A stretch of DNA of 64,000 bases from an uncultured Microbacterium sp. (GTDB lineage Bacteria; Actinomycetota; Actinomycetes; Actinomycetales; Microbacteriaceae): NCBI RefSeq assembly GCF_947489255.1, contig NZ_CANLCY010000004.1, positions 1-64,000 of the forward strand. Direction: 5' to 3'. The notes beneath the pieces were generated by a model. It saw only the letters and a program-made list of their open reading frames with translations. It did not search any database and was not told the DNA's origin. This document shows positions 56,965-64,000 of the stretch, piece after piece (position 1 is the first letter of the stretch; every line of letters starts with the position of its first letter). The position numbers and the translations under genes are program-made.

Positions 56965-57022
56965 CGAGTGTCCAGGACACGCCGTATCCCGGCCGCGGGG
57001 TGCGGCGTGTCCTGGACGCTCG
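56965..57022. repeat. Long palindromic element, family C copy 2
   Basis: A 58-bp element with 20-bp arms starting cgagtgtccaggacacgcc (one mismatch) and an 18-base loop, filling most of the convergent tctA-hydrolase gap. It would make a strong two-way transcription barrier. Confidence 0.87.
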
Positions 57023-57042
57023 ACGTCGCGCGACGGCCGGGG

Positions 57043-57825
57043 TCAGGGGCGCGGCAGGAAACCAGCGAACTGTTCGGCGATGATCCGGTCGACCTCGGCC
57101 GGATCGGCGGTGGGGGTGCCGTCGCCCGGCTGCGGGCCGTAGGCGCCGAACGACGCGTGCGAGGCGCCGGGGATCTCGACGAAGGTCGCGTCGGCGGGCA
57201 GTTCGCCCGCGGCATCCGCGATCTTCTGCGGGGTGGACAGGCCGTCCTCCGATCCCGACAGGCTCAGCACGGGCAGTCCGGATGCCGACAGGTCGTTCGC
57301 GCAGTACGAGGCGAAGAGCACGAGCGCATCGGCGTCGGTCGCGAGCTGGCACGCGCGCACTCCGCCGAGCGAGTGACCGCCCACCGCCCACGTCGAGACA
57401 TCGGGCGCGAGGTCGGTGAACGTCGACAGGGGACGGGGATCGAAGAACGCCAGGTTCAGCCAGGGCTTGGTGATCACGACGGTGACACCGTCGTCGACGA
57501 CCGTGTCGGCGAGGGTCGCGATGTACCCCTCGGCCTCCACCTTGGCCCCCGGGATGAACACCAGTCCCTGTCCGGTCGCGCCGGCGGTGGGGGAGAGCAC
57601 GATGCCCGCGCCGTCGTCGCTGATCGCCAGACCGGGGTTCGCCTCGGCCTCGGCGAGGGGGCCCGCCTCGGCCCCCATGACGCCGACCTGGCTGTAGATC
57701 AGGATGCCGCCGACCAGCAGCACGACGATCGCACCGAGGCCGCCGAGGGTCCAGCGCAGCCATCGGCGTCGGCGGCGCGGCGCGGGGGCGGCGGACGGAT
57801 CGGTGGGGCGCGTGCTGTCGGTCAC
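57043..57825 (-). CDS. Membrane-anchored alpha/beta hydrolase
   Basis: A 260-residue protein with a basic Pro/Ala-rich start (RRRRRW), one membrane segment (about 27-46) and an outside alpha/beta-hydrolase domain. The nucleophile elbow GGHSLGG (Ser152), Asp194 (SGSEDGL) and His223 (GASHASFG) complete the triad. It resembles small esterase/dienelactone-hydrolase-type proteins; substrate unknown. GTG 57825 is the likely start. No operon partner is seen. Confidence 0.82.
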   Translation of the reverse strand: MTDSTRPTDPSAAPAPRRRRRWLRWTLGGLGAIVVLLVGGILIYSQVGVMGAEAGPLAEAEANPGLAISDDGAGIVLSPTAGATGQGLVFIPGAKVEAEGYIATLADTVVDDGVTVVITKPWLNLAFFDPRPLSTFTDLAPDVSTWAVGGHSLGGVRACQLATDADALVLFASYCANDLSASGLPVLSLSGSEDGLSTPQKIADAAGELPADATFVEIPGASHASFGAYGPQPGDGTPTADPAEVDRIIAEQFAGFLPRP

Positions 57826-57893
57826 GTCCCCGAGCGTATCCCCGGGCTCGCCGCGCCGCGCGGCGCGGCGCTGAACGGCGTCGAGCGCGAACA

Positions 57894-57939
57894 CGACACC
57901 GCCGACGCGCCGCTCGCTGCGGCCGCGTCGGCGGTGTCG
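57894..57939 (-). terminator. Terminator of the mannitol genes
   Basis: Perfect 16-bp arms cgacaccgccgacgcg / cgcgtcggcggtgtcg with a 14-base loop, 6 bases beyond the mtlD stop on the minus strand. Confidence 0.8.
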
Positions 57940-57944
57940 GAGGT

Positions 57945-59096
57945 TCAGGAGGCCAGGGCCGCCTGTCGTGCGGAGACGACCTCCACGACCCGCCCGAACA
58001 GCGGGTGCGCGCGGTCGAGGCCGGTCACCTGGGCGGTGAACGCCTCGGCGTCGAGCTCGCGCAGCAGACGCTGCAGCTCGACGGCCTGAGTGTCCTCGGC
58101 ATCCACGAACTCCAGGGCCGCGGCCATCGCGGCCACGAGCGCGTCGACGGGCAGACCCCGCTCGATCGCCTCGGCCGCAGGACCCACGAAACGTTCGTGT
58201 CGAGAGAGCTTGCGCAGCGGCTGGCGACCGACGCGCCACACGGTGTCGGGGAGGGCGGCGTTGCGGAAACGGCGCAGGATCGTCGCGCGGTACTCGCCCT
58301 GCACCTGGGCGTCGAGCTCGTGCTTCTGCACGAGCAGTGCGCTGGTCTCCTCGAGCGCCGCCTCGACCTTGGCCGCGATCGCGGGGTCGGCGAGGGCGTC
58401 GGAGATGCGCTCGATGCCCGCCTGCGCCCCGAAGTACGCGGTGGTGGCGTGGCCGGTGTTGACCGTGAAGAGCTTGCGCTCGATATAGGGCTCGAGGTCG
58501 TCGACGAAGTGCGCGCCGGGGATGTGCGGCGGGGTGTCGCCGAACGGCGCCCGCTCGATCGCCCACTCGTAGAACGGCTCGACGGTGACGTCGACGCCGC
58601 CCTGGGCCTGCGCCGGGACGATGCGATCGACCGCGGTGTTGGCGAAGACGGCACGGGATGCCAGAGCATCCCACGCCTCACCGGCGAGCTCGACGACGTG
58701 GTCGCGCAGCTGGTCGGTCGCGCCGATGGCGTTCTCGCACGCCATGACCTGCAGCGCCGGCAGCGACGGATCGCGCAGCGCGAGACCGGCGACGATGTGC
58801 GGAGCCACGAATTTCAAGATGGTGGGACCGACGGCGGTCGTGACCACGTCGGCGGTGGCGATCTCGTCGACCAGGGCCTCGGCATCCACCGAGCTGTCGA
58901 TGGCGCGGAAGTTCGTCACCTGCTTGTCGACGCCGCCCTCGCCCACCTCGTGGACCGTGTACGACGAGGCGTCGTTGATCGCGGAGACGAGAGCTGCGGA
59001 GACGTCGGAGAAGACGAGGTCGTACCCGCCCTCGTGCAGCAGGAGCCCGACGAAGCCGCGGCCGATGTTGCCGGCGCCGAAGTGGACGGCCTTCAT
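57945..59096 (-). CDS. mtlD: Mannitol-1-phosphate 5-dehydrogenase
   Basis: It oxidises mannitol 1-phosphate to fructose 6-phosphate with NAD. The 383-residue polyol-specific long-chain dehydrogenase has the N-terminal FGAGNIGRGFVG, CENAIGATD, AVDRIVP and the catalytic Lys/His region KLFTVNTGHA. Its start overlaps the mtlF stop (ATGA). Confidence 0.96.
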   Translation of the reverse strand: MKAVHFGAGNIGRGFVGLLLHEGGYDLVFSDVSAALVSAINDASSYTVHEVGEGGVDKQVTNFRAIDSSVDAEALVDEIATADVVTTAVGPTILKFVAPHIVAGLALRDPSLPALQVMACENAIGATDQLRDHVVELAGEAWDALASRAVFANTAVDRIVPAQAQGGVDVTVEPFYEWAIERAPFGDTPPHIPGAHFVDDLEPYIERKLFTVNTGHATTAYFGAQAGIERISDALADPAIAAKVEAALEETSALLVQKHELDAQVQGEYRATILRRFRNAALPDTVWRVGRQPLRKLSRHERFVGPAAEAIERGLPVDALVAAMAAALEFVDAEDTQAVELQRLLRELDAEAFTAQVTGLDRAHPLFGRVVEVVSARQAALAS

Positions 59097-59530
59097 GCGT
59101 TGACGGAACCCGCGAGGGCCTCGTAGAGCTCCTCGGGGGAGGAGGCGGCCTTCAGGCGCGCGACGTCGTCCTCCTCGGAGAAGAGGATGGCGATCTGCGA
59201 CAGGATCTCGAGGTGCTCGTCGCCCTTGCCGGCGATGCCGATGACGAAGGTCACGGGCTCTCCGCCCCAGTCGACGCCGCCGTCGTAGCGCACGACCGAC
59301 AGACCGGAGGCGAGGATGGCCTGCTTGGTCTCGTTGGTGCCGTGCGGGATGGCGAGCTCGTTGCCCATGTAGGTCGAGACCGTCTCCTCGCGCTGCTGCA
59401 TGGCGGCGAAGTACGCCTCGGTCACGGACCCGGTGGCCTGGAGCAGGTCGGCCGCCTCTTTCATCGCCTCCTCGCGGGTGGCGCTCCCGGGGTGGATGCG
59501 GACGGATTCGATGCGGAGGACGTTCGACAT
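59093..59530 (-). CDS. mtlF: Mannitol-specific PTS EIIA component
   Basis: A 145-residue EIIA of the mannitol/fructose family; phosphate passes from HPr to His63 (LAIPHGTNE) and on to EIIB of MtlA. The family start (SATREEAMKEAADLL) and C-terminal LSQIAILFSEED block are visible. It is coupled to mtlD and separated from mtlA by a hairpin, so its level may differ from that of MtlA. Confidence 0.95.
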   Translation of the reverse strand: MSNVLRIESVRIHPGSATREEAMKEAADLLQATGSVTEAYFAAMQQREETVSTYMGNELAIPHGTNETKQAILASGLSVVRYDGGVDWGGEPVTFVIGIAGKGDEHLEILSQIAILFSEEDDVARLKAASSPEELYEALAGSVNA

Positions 59531-59588
59531 GGTTCTCGCCTTTCTCGTCGTGCTGTCCAGCCTGGCAAAACGCGGGCCGGACGGGAAG

Positions 59589-59625
59589 ACGCCAGGGGCC
59601 GGGCTGACGCTCCGGCCCCTGGCGT
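59589..59625 (-). terminator. Hairpin between mtlA and mtlF
   Basis: Perfect 14-bp arms acgccaggggccgg / ccggcccctggcgt with a 9-base loop, 10 bases after the mtlA stop. It may act as a partial terminator or as an mRNA-stabilising end that separates mtlA from mtlF-mtlD expression. Confidence 0.68.
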
Positions 59626-59634
59626 GGTAGGGGA

Positions 59635-61299
59635 TTACTTGGCTTCGTGCTGAGCGCGGACCATCTCCACGACCTCGTCGTACCGCGGCGAGTTCATGAA
59701 GTTGTCCACCGACACGTGAACCGAGTCGGGCGACTGCGCCTTCGCGCGGTCGGTGAGCTGGTTCTGCGTGATGACCAGGTCGGCCGAGCCGTCGAGGTTC
59801 GCGATGGCCTGGTTGGTGACCGTGACGCCCTCGATGCCGGCCTTCTTGATTTTGTTGCGCAGGACGCTCGCGCCCATCGCGGAGGAGCCCATGCCGGCGT
59901 CGCAGGCGAACACGATGTTGTTCAGCTGCTTCGTGGCGACCCCGCCCTCGAGACCGCCGAGCGCGGCGTCGACATCGCGGTCGGCCGTCTCGGTGGTGCC
60001 CGAACCGGTGGTGCCGGCGGCGCGGGTGCGGAGGGCGCCCAGGGTGGACGACTCCTTGCCCTTGTTGGCGGCGGTCTGGTCGATCGCGGCGGCGAAGCTG
60101 TCGCCCTCCGCCTCGGCGTCGCGCTTGCGCGAGGCGCGGAGGATGATGCCCGCGATGAGGAAGGTCACCACGGCGGCGACGACCACCGAGAGGTAGACCA
60201 CGAGCACATTGCCCACTCCGCCACCGGCCGCGGCGGCCGTCACGGCGATGATGCTGCCGGGGGCTGCCGGGAACACCAGGCCACCGCCGAAGATCATGTT
60301 GGTCGCGACGCCCGAGGCGCCACCGGCGATGAGCGCGAGGATGGTCGCGGGCTTGGCGAGGGCGTACGGGAAGTAGATCTCGTGGATGCCACCGAGGAAC
60401 TGGATGACGATCGCGCCCGGAGCTGAAGCCTTGGCGGCGCCGACACCGAAGAACGTGAACGCCAGCAGCAGACCCAGGCCGGGGCCGGGGTTCGCCTCGA
60501 TGAGGAAGAGGATCGACTTGCCGCTCTCCGCCGCCTGCTCGATGCCGAGCGGGGTGAACACGCCGTGGTTGATGGCGTTGTTGAGGAACAGCACCTTGGC
60601 GGGCTCGACGATGATCGACAGCACCGGGAGCAGGTTGAACTGCACGAGGAACGCGACGATGCTGCCGAGGACCGCGCTGATGCCGAGGAAGACGGGACCG
60701 AAGGCGAAGAAGCCGACGATCGCGAGGATCATGCCGAGGATGCCGGCGGAGAAGTTGTTCACGAGCATCTCGAAGCCGGGGCGGATCTTGCCGTCCCACA
60801 GCTTGTCCATCTGCTTGGTGATCCAGGCCGCGAGCGGGCCCATGATCATCGCGCCGAGGAACATCGGGATGTTGGTGCCCACGATCACGCCCATGACGGC
60901 GATGGTCGCGACCACGCCACCGCGCGCGCCGTAGACGATGCGTCCACCGGTGTTGGCGATGAGAAGGGGCAGCAGGTAGGTGATCATGACGCTCACCAGA
61001 CCGACGTAGCCCTGGTAGGTGCTGCCGTCGGCGTTCGCGGTCAGCGCGGTCGCCGCTCCCGGCCATCCGATGGTGGCGGCGTCACCACCGCCGCCGAGGA
61101 TCTCGGCGACCGGGGCCCAGTGCCAGCCGAAGGGGCTGTTCGCACCGAAGAACCCGGCGGGGATGAAGAGCATGGTGATGAAGCCCCATGCGATGAATGC
61201 CGCGATGTTCGGCATGATCATGCCGGAGAGGAACGTACCGAATCGCTGTACCGCGATCCGCGCTCCTCCCGGCTTCTTGGCGGGTGACGTCGTCGTCAT
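59635..61299 (-). CDS. mtlA: Mannitol-specific PTS EIICB component
   Basis: A 554-residue permease: EIIC (about 15-390, eight or more membrane segments, with GGIHEIYFPY at 303-312, the substrate-site motif), an Ala/Thr-rich linker (about 395-455) and EIIB (about 458-554) with the phospho-Cys466 in VFACDAGMGSSAMG. EIIA is separate (mtlF), unlike E. coli MtlA. ATG 61299 follows aaggag. It imports and phosphorylates mannitol using phosphate from PtsI and HPr encoded just upstream. Confidence 0.95.
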   Translation of the reverse strand: MTTTSPAKKPGGARIAVQRFGTFLSGMIMPNIAAFIAWGFITMLFIPAGFFGANSPFGWHWAPVAEILGGGGDAATIGWPGAATALTANADGSTYQGYVGLVSVMITYLLPLLIANTGGRIVYGARGGVVATIAVMGVIVGTNIPMFLGAMIMGPLAAWITKQMDKLWDGKIRPGFEMLVNNFSAGILGMILAIVGFFAFGPVFLGISAVLGSIVAFLVQFNLLPVLSIIVEPAKVLFLNNAINHGVFTPLGIEQAAESGKSILFLIEANPGPGLGLLLAFTFFGVGAAKASAPGAIVIQFLGGIHEIYFPYALAKPATILALIAGGASGVATNMIFGGGLVFPAAPGSIIAVTAAAAGGGVGNVLVVYLSVVVAAVVTFLIAGIILRASRKRDAEAEGDSFAAAIDQTAANKGKESSTLGALRTRAAGTTGSGTTETADRDVDAALGGLEGGVATKQLNNIVFACDAGMGSSAMGASVLRNKIKKAGIEGVTVTNQAIANLDGSADLVITQNQLTDRAKAQSPDSVHVSVDNFMNSPRYDEVVEMVRAQHEAK

Positions 61300-61351
61300 T
61301 GCTGTGTCTCCTTGACTAGCGTTGCGGCCGAAGCCGGGTGGGGGGTGCGGC

Positions 61352-63037
61352 TCACGCCGCGACGGTGTTCGCGGAGGCTGCCTGAGCGGCCTCCCGGGCG
61401 GAGGCCGCGTCATCGGCGGCCAGGGCGGCCTCGGCGATGCGGCGGGCATCGTCGAGAGTGTGGGTGAGCAGGGAGGCGCGCACGTCGGCGAGGGCCGTCG
61501 GGGCCATCGACAGGGTGGTGGCGCCGAGGCCCACGAGCACGACGGCCAGCAGCGGGTCGGCCGCCGCCTCGCCGCAGATGCCGACGGGCTTGCCGTGGGT
61601 GCGTCCCGCGGCGCCGACCTCGCGGATGAGGCGGAGCACGGCCGGATGCCACGGGTCCTGGAACGACGCGACCGAGCCGAGCAGGCGGTCGGCGGCGAGC
61701 GTGTACTGCGTCAGGTCGTTGGTGCCGATCGAGGCGAAGTCCGCGATGTCGAGGATGCGGTCCGCGAGCAGGGCCGAGGACGGCACCTCCACCATGACGC
61801 CCGTCGTCTTCAGGCCGTAGTCCTTGGCGAGGGCGGTGAAGTACCGCGTCTCCTCGACGGTCGAGACCATCGGGGCCATCACCCACAGGTCGGCGGGGCC
61901 GGCCTCGGTCTTGCGCGTCGCGGCATCCGCTTCGGCGAGGGCCGTGAGCTGCTCGCGCAGGATGTCCTCGCTCGCGCGCAGGGCGCGCAGGCCCCGCAGG
62001 CCCAGCGCCGGGTTCTCCTCGTGCGCGTCGTTGAGGAAGGGCAGCGGCTTGTCGGCTCCGGCGTCGAGCACGCGCACGACGACCTTCTTGCCGGGGAAGG
62101 TGCTGAGCAGCTCGATATAGGCGGCGCGCTGCTCCTCGACCGTGGGGGCGGAGCTGGAGCTGAGGAAGAGGAACTCGGTGCGGAACAGGCCCACGCCCTC
62201 GGCGCCGAGCTCGACGGCCTCGGCGGCACCGCCGGGCTTGCCGAGGTTGGCCAGCAGGGGCACCTTCGTGCCGTCGGCGAGGGCGCCGTCGGTGATCGGG
62301 GCGGATGCCGCGGCGGCCCGGGAGGCGGCACGCGTGAGCGCGCGCGCCTTCTCGTCCTCCGACGGGTCGACGGTGACGACCCCGGCGGCGGCGTCGACGA
62401 TCACGGGCTGACCGTTGACGAGGTCCTTCGCGCCCGCGGCGCCGACGACGGCGACGATCGACTTCTCGCGGGCGAGGATCGCGGTGTGCGAGGTGGGGCC
62501 GCCCTCGGTCGTGACGAGCGCGAGCACCTTGTCGAGATCGAGCAGGGCGGTGTCGGCGGGGGCGAGGTCTTTCGCCACGAGCACGAACGGGTGACCGGGA
62601 TCGGGGATGCCGGGGGCGGCGACGCCCCGCAGACGCGCGATCACGCGCTGGGCGACGTCGTCGAGGTCGGCCGCGCGCTCACCGAGGTAGCCGCCGAGGG
62701 CGACGAGCTGCTCGCGGAACGAGGCGAAGGCGTCGTGCACGGCGAACTCGCCGTTCTTGCCCGCCGCCAGCCGGGAGTCGACCTCGGCCTCGAGGGTGGG
62801 GTCCTCGGCGATCATCGCCTGCGCCTCGAGCACGTCGCGGGCGGCGCCGCCCGCCTGGGCCCCGCGGGCCTCGAGCTCGCGGGCGACGGCGGCGACGGCT
62901 TCGCGCACGCGCGCCGTCTCCTCCTCGACCGTCAGCTCGCTCTTGGCATCCTTCGGGGCGGGCAGGGGCTCGGCCATGCGCGCGATGGGTCCCTGGGCGA
63001 CGCCCAGGCCGATTCCGACTCCACGGAGTTCCGTCAT
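61352..63037 (-). CDS. ptsI: PEP-protein phosphotransferase (PTS enzyme I)
   Basis: A 561-residue general PTS enzyme taking phosphate from PEP onto His184 (TEGGPTSHTAI) and giving it to HPr. The PEP-site blocks LGAEGVGLFRTEF, MVEVPSSALLAD and SIGTNDLTQYTLAADR are present; GICGEAAADP replaces the more usual CGEMAGD. An Ala-rich tail of about 25 residues follows. Being in the mannitol group suggests the general PTS is expressed with, or mainly for, mannitol. Confidence 0.95.
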   Translation of the reverse strand: MTELRGVGIGLGVAQGPIARMAEPLPAPKDAKSELTVEEETARVREAVAAVARELEARGAQAGGAARDVLEAQAMIAEDPTLEAEVDSRLAAGKNGEFAVHDAFASFREQLVALGGYLGERAADLDDVAQRVIARLRGVAAPGIPDPGHPFVLVAKDLAPADTALLDLDKVLALVTTEGGPTSHTAILAREKSIVAVVGAAGAKDLVNGQPVIVDAAAGVVTVDPSEDEKARALTRAASRAAAASAPITDGALADGTKVPLLANLGKPGGAAEAVELGAEGVGLFRTEFLFLSSSSAPTVEEQRAAYIELLSTFPGKKVVVRVLDAGADKPLPFLNDAHEENPALGLRGLRALRASEDILREQLTALAEADAATRKTEAGPADLWVMAPMVSTVEETRYFTALAKDYGLKTTGVMVEVPSSALLADRILDIADFASIGTNDLTQYTLAADRLLGSVASFQDPWHPAVLRLIREVGAAGRTHGKPVGICGEAAADPLLAVVLVGLGATTLSMAPTALADVRASLLTHTLDDARRIAEAALAADDAASAREAAQAASANTVAA

Positions 63038-63051
63038 GGTGCTTGTCTTCC

Positions 63052-63327
63052 TTACTCGGCGTCGTGGTCGGTGGTCAGCAGCTCGGCGAGGCGCTCGAGC
63101 GTGGCCTCGGCGTTGTCGCCGTCGGCGGTGAGGGTCACGTAGTCGCCCTGTTCCAGTCCCAGCGCGATGATGCCCAGGATGCTGGCGGCGTTGACGGGCT
63201 TGCCGGCGTCCTTGGCCAGGGTCACGGGGATGCCGGAGTCCTTCGCCGCCTGCGCGAAGAGCTTCGCGGGGCGCGCGTGCAGACCGTGCGACGATCCGAT
63301 GCGGACGGTGCGGGTCAAGTGGGGCAT
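63052..63327 (-). CDS. ptsH: Phosphocarrier protein HPr
   Basis: A 91-residue HPr with the active His17 in GSSHGLHARPAKLF. Ser49 in VNAASILG corresponds to the regulatory serine phosphorylated by HPr kinase in Firmicutes, though actinobacteria usually lack that kinase. The gene sits 14 bases before ptsI on the same strand. Confidence 0.95.
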   Translation of the reverse strand: MPHLTRTVRIGSSHGLHARPAKLFAQAAKDSGIPVTLAKDAGKPVNAASILGIIALGLEQGDYVTLTADGDNAEATLERLAELLTTDHDAE

Positions 63328-63343
63328 GGGTGTCTCCGTCGAC

Positions 63344-63670
63344 TCAGATCGTGTCCGCCGGCTGGCGGGAGCGCAGGGAGTCCTCGACGAGGGCGAGGGT
63401 TCGGGTTCCGCCGAGGTCGGCGAAGACGTCGGCGGGAAGCAGGATGACGGTCGCACCGCGCGGCTCGGCCTCGCGGCGGATGTGCTCGAGGTCGGCGGCC
63501 AGGTGCGGACCGACGAGGACGATGTCGGCGGCGTCGAGGTCGTCGGGCACGGAACGCGCGGTTCCGGCCGACACGGTGCAGTCGAGACCGCGATCTTGCG
63601 CAGCACGACGAACGCGTTGCGCCACGAACGTGCTCGACGCACCCGCTCCGCACACCACGAGGATCTTCAT
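63344..63670 (-). CDS. Orphan PTS EIIB component (lactose/cellobiose-like)
   Basis: A 108-residue EIIB of the cellobiose/lactose type: Cys7 in the phosphate loop ILVVCGAGASST, and ADIVLVGPHLAADLEHIRR, the usual middle segment. No matching EIIC or EIIA is in the window, and MtlA already has its own EIIB, so it is an orphan. It is the first gene of the leftward group, 16 bases before ptsH. It might serve a regulator with PTS domains or a distant EIIC. Confidence 0.85.
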   Translation of the reverse strand: MKILVVCGAGASSTFVAQRVRRAAQDRGLDCTVSAGTARSVPDDLDAADIVLVGPHLAADLEHIRREAEPRGATVILLPADVFADLGGTRTLALVEDSLRSRQPADTI

Positions 63671-63693
63671 CGACCGGCCTTTCTTCCTCTCGA

Positions 63694-63721
63694 TTGTCCG
63701 CACCCGCTTCACAGGGGACAA
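63694..63721. promoter_or_regulatory. Candidate operator before the PTS group
   Basis: TTGTCC and GGACAA face each other 16 bases apart just upstream of the EIIB gene, in an otherwise featureless 292-bp divergent gap. The rest (63722-63950) is GC-rich with alternating purine-pyrimidine runs and no gene seen. Confidence 0.35.
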
Positions 63722-63962
63722 CCAGGTTCGTTTCCCACCCCCCGGAACGTGGATGCCACGGCCCCTCCCGCTCGCGCAATTCCCATGCCCGGAACGCGTG
63801 CTCCCCGCGTCCGGGCACGCGTGCGCCCCGTGCCCGGCGCGAGCGCGTGCTCCCGTGACCGAGCCCGCTCGTGCGCACGCGCGTGCGCTCCCGCGCCCGG
63901 TGGGGATGGGCGTGAAAGGATGGACGGATCGCTGCCCACCGGGGCGGCGCGGAGGACGGATC

Positions 63963-64000
63963 GTGACGACGAAGGCTCGCCAAGACCGCCTGCTGGCCCT
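63963..64000 (+). CDS. Start of a divergent gene, possibly a PTS-linked regulator (truncated by window end)
   Basis: GTG 63963 with gcggagga six to ten bases before it opens a frame reading V-TTKARQDRLLAL to the window end. Such short basic starts followed by QDRLLAL are common in DeoR- or BglG/MtlR-type regulators, and the position opposite the mannitol PTS group fits one, but twelve codons are too few to assign. Confidence 0.4.
   Translation, partial: MTTKARQDRLLA

Overview
The window is about 70% GC, with GTG starts, four-base ATGA/GTGA gene overlaps and the heptamers GGATGCC/GGCATCC repeated in and between genes. Gene content and style fit a Gram-positive actinobacterium of the Microbacteriaceae, most likely Microbacterium. 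This is inferred from sequence style and protein families; no rRNA or tRNA gene was seen. About 47 protein genes are supported, almost all chromosomal housekeeping or catabolic genes. No integrase, insertion sequence, prophage, CRISPR array or plasmid gene was recognised.

Layout. 1-3.6 kb: one-carbon metabolism (glyA behind a ZTP/ZMP riboswitch, then folD) and a very acidic unknown protein. 3.7-16.8 kb: aromatic catabolism. A homoprotocatechuate meta-cleavage cluster (hpaIHDE, a GntR regulator, and an hpaG-like hydrolase fused to an RraA/aldolase-like domain) runs leftward. A metabolite:H+ symporter runs rightward from a shared promoter that carries a GntR-type palindrome. Next come a ThDP enzyme, an IclR regulator with a doubled operator, and a flavin aromatic hydroxylase. 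17.1-22.3 kb: gabD (removes the succinic semialdehyde made by HpaI), ramB and pckG. 22.8-26.9 kb: an ABC exporter, a second symporter and a small membrane protein. 27.2-31 kb: ribD-ribE-ribBA-ribH under an FMN riboswitch. 31-41.3 kb: mutM, a GNAT enzyme, a VSR-like (DUF559) nuclease, trpS, xthA, a YihY/BrkB membrane protein and sdhCDAB. 41.4-51.1 kb: manC, then a nucleoside uptake and salvage operon (lipoprotein, ATPase, two permeases, cdd, deoA, add). 51.2-57.8 kb: a CitA/CitB-type two-component system divergent from a tripartite tricarboxylate transporter tctCBA, and an alpha/beta hydrolase. 57.9-64 kb: mannitol PTS genes (orphan EIIB, ptsH, ptsI, mtlA, mtlF, mtlD) and the first codons of a divergent gene.

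The least expected content is intergenic. At least twelve long inverted-repeat elements of near-fixed length (58, about 70 or 92 bp) fall into five arm-sequence families. Family B has five copies of 71-72 bp with conserved ends and unlike middles; three of them surround the VSR-like nuclease gene. Family A has three copies and family C two of identical length. Most lie between convergent genes. A separate repeat (core ggtccctgagcctgtcgaag) forms tandem arrays, and one copy has become the in-frame N-terminus of the thymidine phosphorylase.

Limits: no searches or folding programs were run. Functions come from visible motifs and remembered family features. Operators and promoters are candidates read by eye.
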